Made by a program: the position numbers and the translations under genes
Shown here: positions 36,607 through 48,807 of the stretch, in pieces
Layout of the letters: the number at the start of each line of letters is the position of its first letter
Position numbering within the stretch: the stretch's first letter is position 1
Assembly (NCBI RefSeq): GCF_010183535.1
Contig: NC_071333.1
Span: 17,420,587 to 17,484,586, forward strand
Source: Caenorhabditis remanei
Taxonomy: Eukaryota > Nematoda > Chromadorea > Rhabditida > Rhabditidae
Reading direction: 5' to 3'
DNA length: 64,000 bases
Notes under the pieces: generated by a model
What the model was told of the DNA's origin: nothing
What the model saw: only the letters and a program-made list of their open reading frames with translations
Database searches by the model: none

Positions 36607-37790
36607 AGTCACTGAAACTCTGGTTACAGTAATACTAAAAAGAGAAAACAGAAATATAAAACCACAGTAAAGATTATAAATGGATCAACCGCGGTTAAGT
36701 ACCCCAATCGGATTAAAAAGTGTAAAGAAGAAGCTGCGGGTAAAACAGTAAAGGAAACCAAAAAAAGTTTAAAAATGAAGATATATGTAGTGTGTTTCTA
36801 GTGTGTCTTCTATCATTCCACCTTTTATGTATCTCAAATGTTAACAGTAGCCGCCTCAAGTCAGGGGGTACTTTCTTTTAAAAACCAGTTTGGGAACTTT
36901 CATTATAAGAGAAGAGGTGGCAAGGGGAGACGGAGGGAAAACAATGAAGAATCGAATTTATCATTAATAGGAGGAACGTTTTTTTTAGTTGTTTCTTGTT
37001 TCTTACAATAGTTACACTTTTCGCCTAGTTGTAAATCCTGAATAAACACAAGTGGAGAATAGGAGAATTATGAAAACGAAAGGGGGAAGGGATCAGTAAT
37101 TATATACGCATGATGACCCACATCGAATGCGTTCGGCCCTGCGGATAGAATGCCATTCGACACTTATTTATACAACTGGATGATTATGGTTAACTATCAG
37201 AGAGATAAGAAAGGGAGGGAAGTGTGATTGAGTGCCGAATCAGCTGGCATAACACGTTCTTGACTAGTAGAAGTTTTGAATGGCAAGCGCAGTTGTTGTG
37301 GAGAAACCAATTGTGTAGAACCTTTGTGGGTCGTGACAAAGTTTCGATTTTTCAAATATTTTTCAATAAAAAACACGTCATCTATTATAAATTCCCGACA
37401 CTGCGCCGCATGGCTTTAAAGGCGCATCCCATTTATTAGAAATTTCGCGGAATGGTCTCGTAGTTGAAAAAGATCAAATACCCTATTTTCGAGCTTTGCA
37501 GGTCTAAAAATAAATGCAAATAATGTTTTTCGCTTCGAGACCATTTTGAACAAATTAGAGGCGCCAAAAGCCATGCGGCGTAGTGTCGGGAATTTATAAT
37601 ATGTATTTCCGAGTGAATTCACAATATATAAATAAATGCGATCGATAAAAAAATTCCTAGTACCTGACAACAATAACACATAAGACAAATAATTGGCAAT
37701 ACTGAAAATGTTCAAATTGCACTGAATGGATTAAAAAACAGATAAATCAGAAAAGAAGCACCCTACATAAAATATTTCATGGTTTAGACC
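36607..37790. other. Spacer between the aminotransferase and the CRAL-TRIO gene
   Basis: Contains the CRAL-TRIO gene 5' flank and a 216-bp inverted repeat at 37385-37600. No exon is supportable; the short frames at 37224-37439 and 37416-37715 run into the repeat. Confidence 0.5.
37385..37600. repeat. 216-bp palindromic element (family shared with 40809-40990)
   Basis: Left end ATAAATTCCCGACACTGCGC pairs with right end GCGTAGTGTCGGGAATTTAT. Further in, CATGGCTTTAAAGGCGC pairs with GCGCCAAAAGCCATG. The interior (CGCGGAATGGTCTCGTAGTT, then GAAAAAGAT and TTGCAGGTCT) is nearly the same as in 40809-40990, on the other side of the aminotransferase gene. Confidence 0.7.
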
Positions 37791-40389
37791 TTATTCTTTT
37801 CCGAGTTTCTTCAGAATGACCTCTGCTGCGTCGAGTGTTTCGTTTTTCTTGAAGTAGCAGAGGCGGACCATGTGACTGTTTTTGTCTTTCTCGGCACGAG
37901 AGGAGTAGAAAGCGGATGGTGGGATGACGGCGAGTTTCTTCTCACGACAGAGCCAACGAGAGAAGACAAAGTCATCGGGGTCAGCTTCGGAAGCAAGTTT
38001 GAGACCTGGAAAGTAGTGATTATGGAATAAACGTTTTTATTGCGCTGGCTAGGTGTTGATATATTGATCGGTCCCAAGTTTGGAACCAGCAGCTTGTTCG
38101 GACATGCAAGTATACGGGCCGGCTGTATCTCGCTTCAAACTCAATATTATGTGTAAAAACTACACCGAAATGTAGATCTCAGCGAGCTCTATGTCTGTGA
38201 CCTACGGGCCAAATGCCGGATCGGTAATGTGCCGCTAGCTGGGCTAGAATGGTATTTTTGACAAGTTTCGCGTTTTTGGCACTTTTCACTGCTTATTAAC
38301 AATCCGCCAACCGACCCGTAGTAAATCACGGACATAGAACTAGATTTACATTTTGGTATATTTTCAAGTTTAGAAAGCTCAGTTTTAAGGGAGATACGCG
38401 ACGGCCCGGATTGCCAGAATAGAACAAACTGACATCTTGAATCAACTCATGCTATTTATTTCATTTTTTTTTTTTTAATGCGAACGTCATTTTTCCAAAC
38501 CCAGATTTTTCCAAAGTCTTCCCGCATCATTTTGTAGCGAAACATTTTTCATCAAACTCAAAATTTCACCTTCTTTGAGATGGGAGTAATCCGCCAACAT
38601 AAAGTAGCCAGCGTCCGGAATAATCGGGCGGAAGTTTCCCTCTTCCAACATCTTTGCCAGTTTGTCTCGCTTGCCACGAAGCTCTCCCGACAGTCCAGTA
38701 GCCAGGTATGAATTCTTTGGGTCATTCAAGAACTTGGGCCAATCGAGACGGAACGCTTCGGCGATAGCCATTTGAGTGGGTGACGAGCAAGTGAAGACAC
38801 AGTTCTGATGGATAGCTTTGAGTGGCTCGAGAAGTTGTTTCGGTCCGACAGCCCATCCGAGTTTCCACCCAGTCACGGAGAAGGCCTTGCCGGCGCTGCC
38901 AATGGAGATAGTGCGCTCGTACATGCCAGGGAGGCTAGCTGGAATGTGTCAAATTATAAAAAATGTTCTATTTGAAGTTTTGCTTCAAATTTTTGCCTAC
39001 AATCATAGTGCCATATTCTTAGTGCCAGAATTTTGCAAGAATTTCAGTACTTCATTTTCACCGAAAAGTTTTGGAAGACGTGGCTTTCAAACGATCTGAA
39101 AATTTGGTTATATGCACTTTCGACTACGAGGAGTTCATTTATGCCATCAAAACCAGAACTTTTCATATGGTTAAGCTTTTCACATGGAGTTCCGAACCGG
39201 CAAGTAGTATACGCAAAGATGTTTTCATTTTTCCTGCGTACGAGCACAGGTAAACCTCTGGGGAACACAAATGGAACCGCGTGCTGTCGTATATGCTGTC
39301 GATTTGGAATTACATGAGAAAAAGCTTGACCATGTGACAAGCATGAAAGCTCATAACTCGGCTTGCAGAGACATTCAGCGGGTTTTGTTGGCTAAAATGG
39401 TCTTACCGTAGTTGAAAGTACATATGACCAAATTTATAGATCGTTTGAAAACCGCTTCCCCAAATATTTCTTCTTGTGAGCCTTACATGATGTTTTTTTA
39501 AGAGAATGTAGTTTATGAGACACTCACCAAACCGAACCATGTCGTTCTTATCCCACACGTGGAACTCGTAAACCTCATCAGCGATGACAATCAAATTGTA
39601 CTTCTTTGCGATCTCCGCAAGCTTCTCCAGCTCCTGACGAGTAAACAATTTACCAGTTGGGTTGTGTGGATTGTTGATAACTAGCATCTTTGTCTTCTCG
39701 TTGATCTTCTTCTCCATATCCTCAAAGTCAATGGTGAATTGCGAAGCACTAGTTGCTCCATCCGCGAGATTCATTACGACTGGCACAGGCACTCCACCAG
39801 CGAACTTCACTTGTGGGTAGTAGCAGTCATAGGCGGGTTCGATGACTGCAACGGCACAAAGTTATTAATGATCACGAGAATAAATACTTACTAAGAACTT
39901 CATCTCCTTTGTTGACCCATCCCAAGAACGCATAGTAGAGCGACAGATAGGCTCCGACAGTGACAAGAACTTCGTTCATCGGGTCGACCTGTACGTTGTA
40001 GAAGTGTGAGTACATCTTGGCAAGAATATCGACGAGCATTGGATGACCATATCCACGTGTGTATTGGTGGGCTGCAGTGAGTTCCGGCTGTTTTGACAGA
40101 TTTTCGAGGAGATCTGTGACAAATTTCGGGGCCGGGCTATCCGGGAACCCTTGCCCAAGGTTGACGGCTTTGGTTTCGGCGGCCAATGTGGTGAATTCTA
40201 CCCTGAAAATCGATTTTCTAAGGAAAATTAGATTTATTCCAATGTTTCTTCGAATAAATTATACAAGACTACTTACCAAATCGATGCAGCGTGTTGAGCG
40301 GTCCTCTCTGCAGGTTTTGGTGCGAAATTTGACGACATTCTGGAACGACTCGTGCGAACTAGATTCAGAAATGTTTTCGAGCTTAGCAT
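37791..40389 (-). CDS. nkat-3: Kynurenine aminotransferase / glutamine transaminase K type, 441 aa
   Basis: Exons 40277-40389, 39892-40202, 39528-39845, 38570-38938 and 37791-38005. The N-terminus (MLSSKTFLNLVRTSRSR) fits a mitochondrial presequence, with a second Met (MSSNFAPKP) for a possible cytosolic form. Fold type I PLP enzyme motifs are present: GQGFPD, YTRGYGHP, NNPHNPTGK, ADEVYE, and the Schiff-base Lys265 in GSAGKAFSVTGWK. It transaminates kynurenine to kynurenic acid and belongs to the KAT I/III family. The last intron (38006-38569) can be read through, giving a different C-terminus that ends near 38487. I remember nkat-3 as R03A10.4, next to mocs-1 (R03A10.3) in C. elegans; the same adjacency here supports the name. 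Introns 3 and 4 carry repeats. Confidence 0.85.
38103..38418. repeat. Diverged GGGCC-family MITE copy in the last nkat-3 intron
   Basis: Shares long stretches with the element at 27927-28305: TCGCTTCAAACTCAATATTA, GATCGGTAATGTGCCG, GGGCTAGAATGG and TTTTTGGCACTTTT. Its ends are decayed and I see no target duplication, so it is an older copy of the same family. Confidence 0.7.
39068..39464. repeat. Inverted-repeat element in nkat-3 intron 3 (same family as 5631-5840)
   Basis: Arms GTGGCTTTCAAACGATCT and AGATCGTTTGAAAACCGC pair. The segment CTCATAACTCGGCTTGCAGA is identical to the copy in suox-1 intron 6, but this copy is about 190 bp longer in the middle (about 39170-39340). The extra segment itself contains CGGCAAGTAGTATACGCAAA and is not in the other copy. 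Confidence 0.65.
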
Positions 40390-41352
40390 GCTGAGAACGG
40401 ACCCGTTTTCTGCAGAAACAACACATTTTTCTAGTGAACATAAAGTGTGGTGCGAGAAAATAAGCGTGAAAATGTTATACAATGCATTTTTGAACAATTT
40501 TATCAAAAAATTAGCGAGATTCGCGTTCAAAAAACGGAAAAAGGTGGTCGCTGAGGTATTTGCAACCAGCAAGTCCGCAGAGACACCGGATTTGACGCGA
40601 TATTGCGGACTGAGTGAGGCGACGGGGGTGAGGCAATGTGTGCGTGTGGTTTCTGCAGATTGACGGGTGGGAAGAGACAAGTAATAAGACAAACGAACAA
40701 TGAGCATTGGGAAAAGTATGGAGAAATGAAACAAAACTGATTGTGCAAAAAATAAATAAAACGGGGAACAATGACAGTTGGAGTTTCATTATTTTTGGTT
40801 CACGTACTTTTGCCGAGAGTGTTAAAGGCGCATCTAATTTACTGGGATCTTCGCGGAATGGTCTCGTGGTTGAAAAAGATAAAATGCTGTGTTTTTGAGC
40901 GTTGCAGGTCTGAAAAGAACTGCAAACCATGTTTTCCGCCTAGGGAACGTCTTGAACAAATTAGATGCGCCTTTAACACCCTCCGGCAAGTGTTCGTAAG
41001 CCAATAATAAAAGAACCAAAAATCTAGTTTCGTTTCGAAAATGGAAATTCATAGTGCAGGGCAGAATTGAATAGTTAGTGACGACTAGTTGGAAATAAAG
41101 AGACAAAAAGAGAAACACTGTCACACAGATCACAATTATTTCACAACTATTGAAAATAGGATATACCGGGTCATGTGTAACTACTACTAACCACAATGTC
41201 ATCGTTTTTCTATTTTTCTTATCTAGTTCTGTTTGCGTATCTTATCAGTTTTAGGTCACAACGATTAGCGATCAAATGTGCATTTCGTTTCACTCCCGCC
41301 TGTCTTTTATTCAATATTTTATTACTTTTGAAATATTCCTATTATTTTTCAG
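40390..41352. other. Divergent promoter region between nkat-3 and mocs-1
   Basis: About 960 bp between head-to-head genes, with a 182-bp palindrome at 40809-40990. The 100- to 150-codon minus-strand frames at 40273-40930 extend out of nkat-3 exon 1 or run through the repeat; they are not supported. Confidence 0.5.
40809..40990. repeat. 182-bp palindromic element upstream of nkat-3 and mocs-1
   Basis: Ends TTTTGCCGAGAGTGTTAAAG and CTTTAACACCCTCCGGCAAG form terminal inverted repeats that continue through GGCGCATCTAATTT and AAATTAGATGCGCC. The interior matches the element at 37385-37600. Confidence 0.75.
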
Positions 41353-44219
41353 ATGCCTTACTTAGACCATGCTGGTTCTACGTTACCTTCTAAGACCCAG
41401 CTAGAAGAAATCGCAAAACTACAAAGCAATCTTATTCTTGCAAACCCACACTCCCACCATGCCACTGCTATCAAAACTCAACAAATCGTGAATTCAGCAA
41501 GATTACGGTAACTTTCATCCTTGGCCAAGCTTATTTGTTTATAGAACTTCTATCCCGATTTTCTAATTTACTTTTTTTACTTCCTTGTCAATTTCAGGAT
41601 CCTACGTTACTTCAATACTACGCCTGACGACTACTTTGTAGTTTTCACGAATAATACTACACACGGATTAAAGATTGTGGCTGAGAATTTCAAATTTGGA
41701 AACAAGAGAGAAGACGGATTGGTTTCTGAGATATCAACTGTACTAAAGGGCGGGTCTGGCAATTTTGCATACTTCCATGACTCACATCATTCAGTGGTTG
41801 GGATGAGGCATGTTGTGAATGGAAAAGTTTGTGATCAGAGAAAAAGTTTCAATGTATTTGAAATAAAATGGTTCAGGTAAATGCAATTAGTTGTGTTGAT
41901 GAAAATGATATATGGGAATATAACACTCCAGAAGTCACAAATAGCTTGTTTGCGTTCACTGCAATGAGCAACTTTTGTGGGAAGAAGTATGATTTGGATG
42001 GCATCAAGAAGTTGCAAGAAAAAGGTTAGGTCTCTATTCAGAAAATAATTTTTTACGATTTTGTAGGTTGGTCCGTTTGCATGGACGCGGCAGGACTCGT
42101 TTCCACTTCGCAACCGGATTTCTCGGTTTGCAAACCAAACTTCATTGCGTTTTCCTTCTATAAAATATTTGGGTACCCAACAGGAATTGGAGCACTTTTA
42201 GTGAGAAAAGGTTAGTTCTTTTTTTTAAACTTTCTGACACCGAGAAAGTATATTTTTCAGATTCCGCCCATCTTATCGAAAAAACTTCATTTGCGGGAGG
42301 AACCGTTCAAAGTGTAGACGAGATGAGTTTATTCTTCATTCTCCGAGAATTTGAACGAGCTTATGAAGAAGGGACCCTGAATAGCTATGGGATCGTACAA
42401 CTACAAAAAGGGTTTGAGGAAATTGAGAGATATGGTGATGCAGAGCTTTATTTCTGAAAATTATTTTTCATTTTCAGGGGGCATGCAAAAAATTCAAAAC
42501 CTTACCTATCAACTCCGCTGTAAGGCTGTAAAAATGTTAGCCTTAAAACTGCACCCAAATGGAAAGAAGGTTGTTGAGATATACTCTCAACCGGATAGCC
42601 AAATCAACCCAGCTAGCCAAGGAGCAATTGTTGCATTTAATTTATTAAGAAATGACGGTGGATATTATGGGTACACAGAGGTGGAGAAAATGTGTGCGAT
42701 TTTTGGAATTGAATTGAGAACAGGCTGTTTTTGTAATATTGGAGCTTGCAAAAAATACCTTGGGATCACATCTGAGATGATTAGAGAGAATATGAATGTA
42801 AGTGTTTTTTTCTTTTCTTTTGTGTCTAGGGTTCAAATCTGATAATTAACATTCCAGAAAGGAAAACGATGTGGAGATGAAATAGATTTAATAAATGGAA
42901 GACCAACTGGTGCAATAAGAATATCATTCGGTAGAACGTCCACAGAACAAGATATTGATGCATTGGAGCAAATGATTGATACATGTTTTGTTGGTAGTAG
43001 TGACCGTTTGATCTCGTCAGGTCCAAAAGCTTTGAAACTAGAAGCTTACTTGCCTACAGTAGTAAATTTGTTTAGTTTTCCTATCAAAAGTGTTGGATCG
43101 GTGCCTAAAGAAAGGTTTGGAAACGAAAATTTAAGTATTCCGATTTTTTTTGATTTTAAATACTTCCAGATACGAATTAACTGCCAGGGGATTCAAGCAC
43201 GATCGAGATTTTCTGATAGTGAAGGATGACGTCACTTTGAATCTGAAACTGCACCCTGAACTTTGCAGACTGACGGCTATTATTGTGAATGACGACAGTT
43301 TGCAAATCCAAACTTTTGACCAGAATGACAATTTTGTGATACCCATGAGTTTATCCTTGAAGGAAAATGACGCAAAAGTTGTGTGTAAGAAGACGTGAGT
43401 TTTTACTTATAGGCAGCACCATTTAGTTTTTTTTCAGAATCGCTACATTGGATTGCGGAGATAAAGTTGGCAAATGGCTCGAGAATGCACTTGACATGCC
43501 CAATTGTCGGTTATTACGGGTAGCTGAAGAATCAAAGAAGAATTTTGTGAATGATTTGCCATTCCTATTAATCAATGAAGCTAGTGTTTACATGTTGTCC
43601 AGACATATAAGTGAGCAGTTATATTTTTGTTTCCGCGTTGTAGATGACGAATTCCAAACTTTTTTCTCACAATCCCAATTCACAAACACTTTGAATCCTC
43701 ATAAATATTTCATCCTTTCAGACATGGAAGTCCAGGATATTCTAACAAGATTCCGCTCCAACATTGTGGTTCGTGGGCTTCCTCCTTTTATTGAAGACAC
43801 CGCAAAACGGCTGTCTATTGAGAATTGCGAGTTTGAGGTTCTTTTCGAAAAATTTCTCATCTTTGTCTAATTATGTTTGTTCCGGTTTAGGTGGTCAACA
43901 AATGCACTCGATGTGAGATGATATGCGTGGATCCGATGACAGGGGAGAAGGATCCGAGTTTGTTGCTTGCTCTCAGAGATTATAGGAACAAACAGAAGGT
44001 TTGTGAGATCATGGAATCATTGTTAATAAGCTGAATATGAAAATGGAGTCTGGGTCCGCAGTACGCAAGTACAAAGTTTGCGGATTCAGTGATACTAGGG
44101 GTAGTAAGTACTAACTACAATATTTTCAGATGACATTTGGAATATACATCCGCCAAACCAATTTCGAGTCCGGTCAATTTTTGCAATCTGGAATGCCTGT
44201 GAAGTTTTTCACCGAGTGA
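41353..44219 (+). CDS. mocs-1: Molybdenum cofactor sulfurase, 712 aa
   Basis: Exons 41353-41507, 41598-41826, 41877-42024, 42067-42210, 42261-42434, 42478-42797, 42858-43114, 43170-43394, 43438-43610, 43722-43837, 43891-43998 and 44130-44219. The N-terminal NifS-like cysteine desulfurase domain has the PLP Lys210 in FSFYKIFGYPTG and the persulfide Cys in RTGCFCNIGAC (about 364-374). The C-terminal MOSC domain includes ARGFKHDRDFLIV and NKCTRCEMICVDP. The enzyme converts the desulfo cofactor of xanthine dehydrogenase and aldehyde oxidase to the sulfurated form; sulfite oxidase does not need it. The ATG directly follows an atttttcag acceptor, so trans-splicing is likely. Exon 3 starts at 41877, because that choice preserves frame and the motif GKVNAIS. 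Tail to tail with flp-32. Confidence 0.93.
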
Positions 44220-44429
44220 TAATAGAAAGAAAATTTACAACAATTTTTTTTCACATGAAGATTTTTATTAACATTTTTCATATCCAAAATGATCAAAGAC
44301 ACACAATGCTTTAAAATGAGAGAATACGGTTAGAGGACGACGGGTGTTGTTAGTGTTGAGTTGGAATTTGGAGATGATCACTACACAAAGAAATGAGAAA
44401 GAAAATTTCTCCCCTAAAGCATTGGGCTT

Positions 44430-45558
44430 TTAGTAGAGCAGGACTGAAGAAGCGCCCCGGTTGGACATGTGCTCCGGAACATATTCATACGGGTCAACAG
44501 ATCCGTACGACTCGCCTGAAATAATGTTGGCATGAGTTATGATGTGATGTACTATAGTTTATTTGGAATTTGTTGAATTTTTCATAATTCGTGATGTCAG
44601 CTAGAGATCAGAAAACGTTATCAGATGATCGCTCACCTAGGAAGACATCGTCCGACACAACTGGATCAGCTCGCTTTCCGAACCGCACCAACGAGTTGCG
44701 CATAGCCTTCTTCGCTGGTCGCATGCTGAAAAATGATACTTTTTTGGACCCCACTTGGGACTATTTATTTTTTCCCCCACTTCAAGTACTACAATTTTCG
44801 ATTGGAAGTAATCAATCTTTGATGCTATCGCAATACTCATTCTCTAGAGAGCCTTTCTTATTAATGACTACTACTACAACTAGTTGTTCACGGTCTATTA
44901 ATATCCTTTCAAGTTTTAGATCCAATCAGTTTGAGTTGGTTCTGAGAAATGAAGAAATGGGAAAAAAAAACTTGATCATGTGAAACGAGAGCTGTCAATC
45001 GTGAGGCTCATAAATAGTACGTGTCCGTTGTACACTCTTGATTTATTACCCTGCTTAGCCGGATATCGGAATCTTGTGAAGGTACAAAAAACGGCGCAAA
45101 ACTTTAGGAAAAAGCGAAGAGCAAAAAGATGAGAAAACTTGTCAGTAGTAATCATTCAAACTTTTCAACACTCTCGGCCCCTGCAAACTGCATCGACCAC
45201 TATTTGAACTCCCTGGGTAATTCTTGAAATTTTTAGACATATTTCTTAGACACTACTATCTATATTCTGAAAACTTTGTTTTACACATACTTCCGGGTGT
45301 TTGAGTCATTTGCATACTTGGTTGTGAAATCATGGATGAGCTGGGTTTATAATTTATACAATGTTATACAATGACATGTACTTGTAAAACGTCATTGCGA
45401 AAAATCTTGCATAATTGTGAACCCACTCAATCTTAGTCATTGGAAGAAGAAGTCAAGAATACCTATATGGTAATTGATACCACTTACCTTGGCATGGCTT
45501 CAACAAAAACGATGGAGCAAAGGAGAGCAAGGATAAGGGTGTGCACGAAGGAGAGCAT
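44430..45558 (-). CDS. flp-32: FMRFamide-like neuropeptide precursor FLP-32, 81 aa
   Basis: Exons 45488-45558, 44637-44725 and 44430-44515. The signal peptide is MLSFVHTLILALLCSIVFVEA. A KK site is followed by AMRNSLVRFG and then KR, giving the amidated decapeptide AMRNSLVRF-NH2, which I know as the C. elegans FLP-32 product (R03A10.2). One peptide copy only; the acidic tail (ADPVVSDD...) carries no further RFG site. Processing by dibasic cleavage, carboxypeptidase and amidation from the Gly follows from the motif. Introns are long (762 and 121 bp) for so small a gene. The adjacency to mocs-1 matches C. elegans as I remember it. An in-frame open stretch extends 5' of the ATG but precedes the signal peptide and is probably 5' UTR. 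Confidence 0.9.
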
Positions 45559-48500
45559 GTCGTAAGAATGAAGTCTTCTGGGGGCGTGGTTCACCCGGCA
45601 AGGCGCTTTCAGAATCAGAGGGTGCTGGCCGCAGTTAAACTCCGCCCACTTTTCCGCCTGCTCCAATCTGCCACTGGCACATGTCATCCGCACTGTTTTT
45701 GTCTCGTAGGATTAGAATTTGTATTTAGTAATACGGAGGATTGGAATGATATAGATGGAGATACGAAATTAGGGAGGTTACTCACCGAAATGAGTGAAAT
45801 GACACTTCCATAATTGATGGGAACACGAAAACAAAGGAAAAGCAATCCAAGGAATTTGAGAAATTGAACGAGACTCGAGAAATATAAATTCTAAATTCAT
45901 TTAGATGATGTTAGATTAAATTGACGTCGTTTTTTTTATTCGCGGAGCTGTCTTGAACAGAAATTCGGAAAAGCTAGGCAGCACACAACCCAACTAGGAT
46001 AATCAATGCTGATCAAGAATCTGAGTCCACAAAGAAACTCGAGAAACCTAAGAATCCGTTATTCTTGGTTGTTGGTTTTAGTACCTTACTAACCAAGTTT
46101 AGACAATAAAATCCAGAAGGACCAAAGTTTCCTTTGTCTTCAAAATGTTCCGCACCACGCACACTCACACATTTTTAACAGTGTCAAAAAGAATGTCTTC
46201 ACTCTTCTCACTTCTCACTTATTCTTTTGTTCTATTGTTCCGATAATTTACAGCCAAAATGACGTTTGAAGCAGGAACAACGCATGAAGACTAGCGGCGC
46301 GACTTTTGTGCACGGAAGCACACTTTTGCACAACATAGCTGAAAGGGATTTTTTTTCGAATTTTCTGATCATTTTGGGTAAACACGAATTGAACAGTGAC
46401 TGACTCTAGAAAACATTCAAATTATGGTCAAATTGGCGTGGAGTGCATTATCATGATTGAAGTTGGGCTACATTCAGGAACACCAAAATACTACCAGAGT
46501 AGAAAGGGTATATAATTGTTGTGTAGTACGACTTTGGATATTTTCAGCAAACTTGTCACGGGCCAGGCAGGACCGGGCCGAAAATTTCTCGGCCCGTAAT
46601 TCAAAAAACAATTGAACTTAATTTTGAACAAAATTTTGAAACTTTACCTTTTCTCAAAGCCGGGCATACCGGGTCAAGCCGGGTCGGGCAGAATCTCAGC
46701 CTGAAAATTGAGAAATTTGATTTCCAGTACCAATGGTAATAATGATAAATTAAGGAAGGTGCTCTGAAATTTTAAATCTGCGTTTTTTTTCTTATCTGGA
46801 TTTCTAATATAGATAAGCTTTGATAAGCTGTCACAAAAATTAATGATTAAATCAGATCACAATTTAAAAACGTCATTTTTGTTTTCTTTTTCAGATTCTG
46901 ACATATATTTTGAAAATTGACAGATTTATTACTTTCTATGTATTCATACCACCTCAAAATAATCATGAGGGCATCTTTGACCTAGTGGGTCTGGGGTTAT
47001 GGTTGTTATCCAGTTGGCGGCTCCGGAATATTAAAAAACAGACGTTTTAAAAACTAAACAGTTCAAAATCGAAACATGGGCCTTTGCATGTCCTTTGCAA
47101 CTTGGTTTTTTTTCCCATTTTTCAAAAAACTAATTAAACTGTTAGGTATATAAAATTAAATTTCTCCTGGGGTGCTTTATTTTCTAGATTTGTAATTTTT
47201 GGCTTTACCAATACGGATATTTGCATTTTTTCAAATTAAGGTTTGATGGAATTTCATCATTGTGAAATATTTCTTTATTTAAACCTTTTTTTTAATTCCA
47301 TAGGATTTTGCAGTATTTTTTCATGTGCTCACTTTTCCAATTTTCAAAACTTTAATTTTTTCATTCTGAAAATAAACTCATAAACAGTTTTGTGTCTTTG
47401 TTAAAATTCAGACGGCTTTTTTTTTGGTTTCATTTGCAGTTCTGATTCTGATGAGTCATTGTCCAATATTTACTGTATAATTCTCTAAATGTTTGATTTT
47501 CTGTCAGAGATCACCTTTTTTTTCTTAAAAAAAGCCGTATCATTCGATTTCAACTAATTCTGAGGCATGAAGAATTGCGATGCACGTCAATTGCATGTGA
47601 ACGAAAGACTTTCGAAAAGAGTCTTTTGAAACAAATGTGTGCATTTTGTGAAAGTGAGAAAGAGAATAAAAAATGAGGAGACATACAGAAAAACGTTGAG
47701 GAGACTGAGGGGTCTCTTTTTGTGTGTGTGTGTTTCTGTTGCATAGAGAGCAGGCGGCCGCAAGGTCATTGCACCCGAGCAGTGGAGACATCCGCTCTCT
47801 CGCGCACTCTTTTTATATTTTCTCTCACTCTTATCATCATAACTGATTTGTTACTTTTTTTCTGAACACCTGGATTCAAGGTCAGCAGGATGTGCAGAGG
47901 CGTGTCCATCTGGTTGTTAAAAAGTGTCTTTTTGTTTTTTGACATGTTGGGTCAAGTTAGATCATATTTTCCTATTTTTCAAAATTTTAGTTCCGCAGTA
48001 TTGTCAGTCCTAAAGTTTGGTTTCTATTCCACCTGCTCTATATCTAATATAACAGAATATAATTAGTAAATCTGATGTGAGTTTTACCTCTTTATTTTTT
48101 TCATTACTAAAATTTTAAAACAAATCTAGTTGTTCATCCTAAAACGCAATACCCATAATAAGATTACAACTTCCTCTCGCTTCTTTTTTGTTTAGTTTTT
48201 TTTTTAAAGTTTTCTTAGATGATATCAAAGTTTATACTGTTATTTTCAACTCTTTGGCAGTGGTGGTCTCACTGAACAAACATGGTTCACACCGCTAGGT
48301 TCGTACACTGCATATTGATTCATTCAAGTTTTAGTCACATTCACTTAGTGAGAGTTGCTAAGCAAAACGAAAACGCTTTCGAAATTTTGATTTCTGGATG
48401 CATAGACATGACATCATCTGTCGGTTTTTAAATGTGCATGATTCCAGTTGCCTGTTGTGAAAATAAAAAAATATTCTTTGTCATGTTTTTCGATATATCA

Positions 48501-48807
48501 TCGTTTTTCCTGCTAATTTACCATATGATTTTAGCTCATTATGTCTAACTGTTATGGTCTTTGAGCAGCATTGACAAAATATATGAACCGTATAGGCAAA
48601 AACAATTTGAACCGTATTTTTTTTCCATCTTAAAACCTTAAACCGTATTTTTAATCTTGACTAAATATTTTTCATAATTTTCTTATTTTTGTTGTGTTTT
48701 CCGTTTCCTTTTTCTTTTTTTTCTTACAAAGTGCATAACTATTATGTTTACTTTTTGCAGGACAGTACAGGTAGGACATAGGAAAGGGCAACGACAGAAA
48801 ACCAGAA
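45559..48807. other. Intergenic region between flp-32 and the acetyl-CoA carboxylase
   Basis: About 3.2 kb. Holds the flp-32 upstream region, a GGGCC-rich repeat (46548-46694), AT-rich filler and a short GT tract (47720-47732). A cttttttgcag-like acceptor near 48760 sits 45 bp before the carboxylase ATG. No other exon is convincing. Confidence 0.5.
46548..46694. repeat. GGGCC-family repeat fragment
   Basis: Starts CAAACTTGTCACGGGCCAGG, has GACCGGGCCG and CGGCCCG, and closes with CCGGGTCAAGCCGGGTCGGG. Same style of termini as at 11783, 18346 and 27927. Confidence 0.4.

Noticed and set aside
40273..40930. Minus-strand frames of 139-153 codons upstream of nkat-3
   Set aside because: They extend from nkat-3 exon 1 into the promoter or through the palindrome at 40809-40990. 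An acceptor just before the nkat-3 ATG shows the gene starts near 40389.
45541..45813. Plus-strand open frame opposite flp-32 exon 1
   Set aside because: It is the antisense of the flp-32 signal-peptide exon and its 5' leader, with no splice or motif support.
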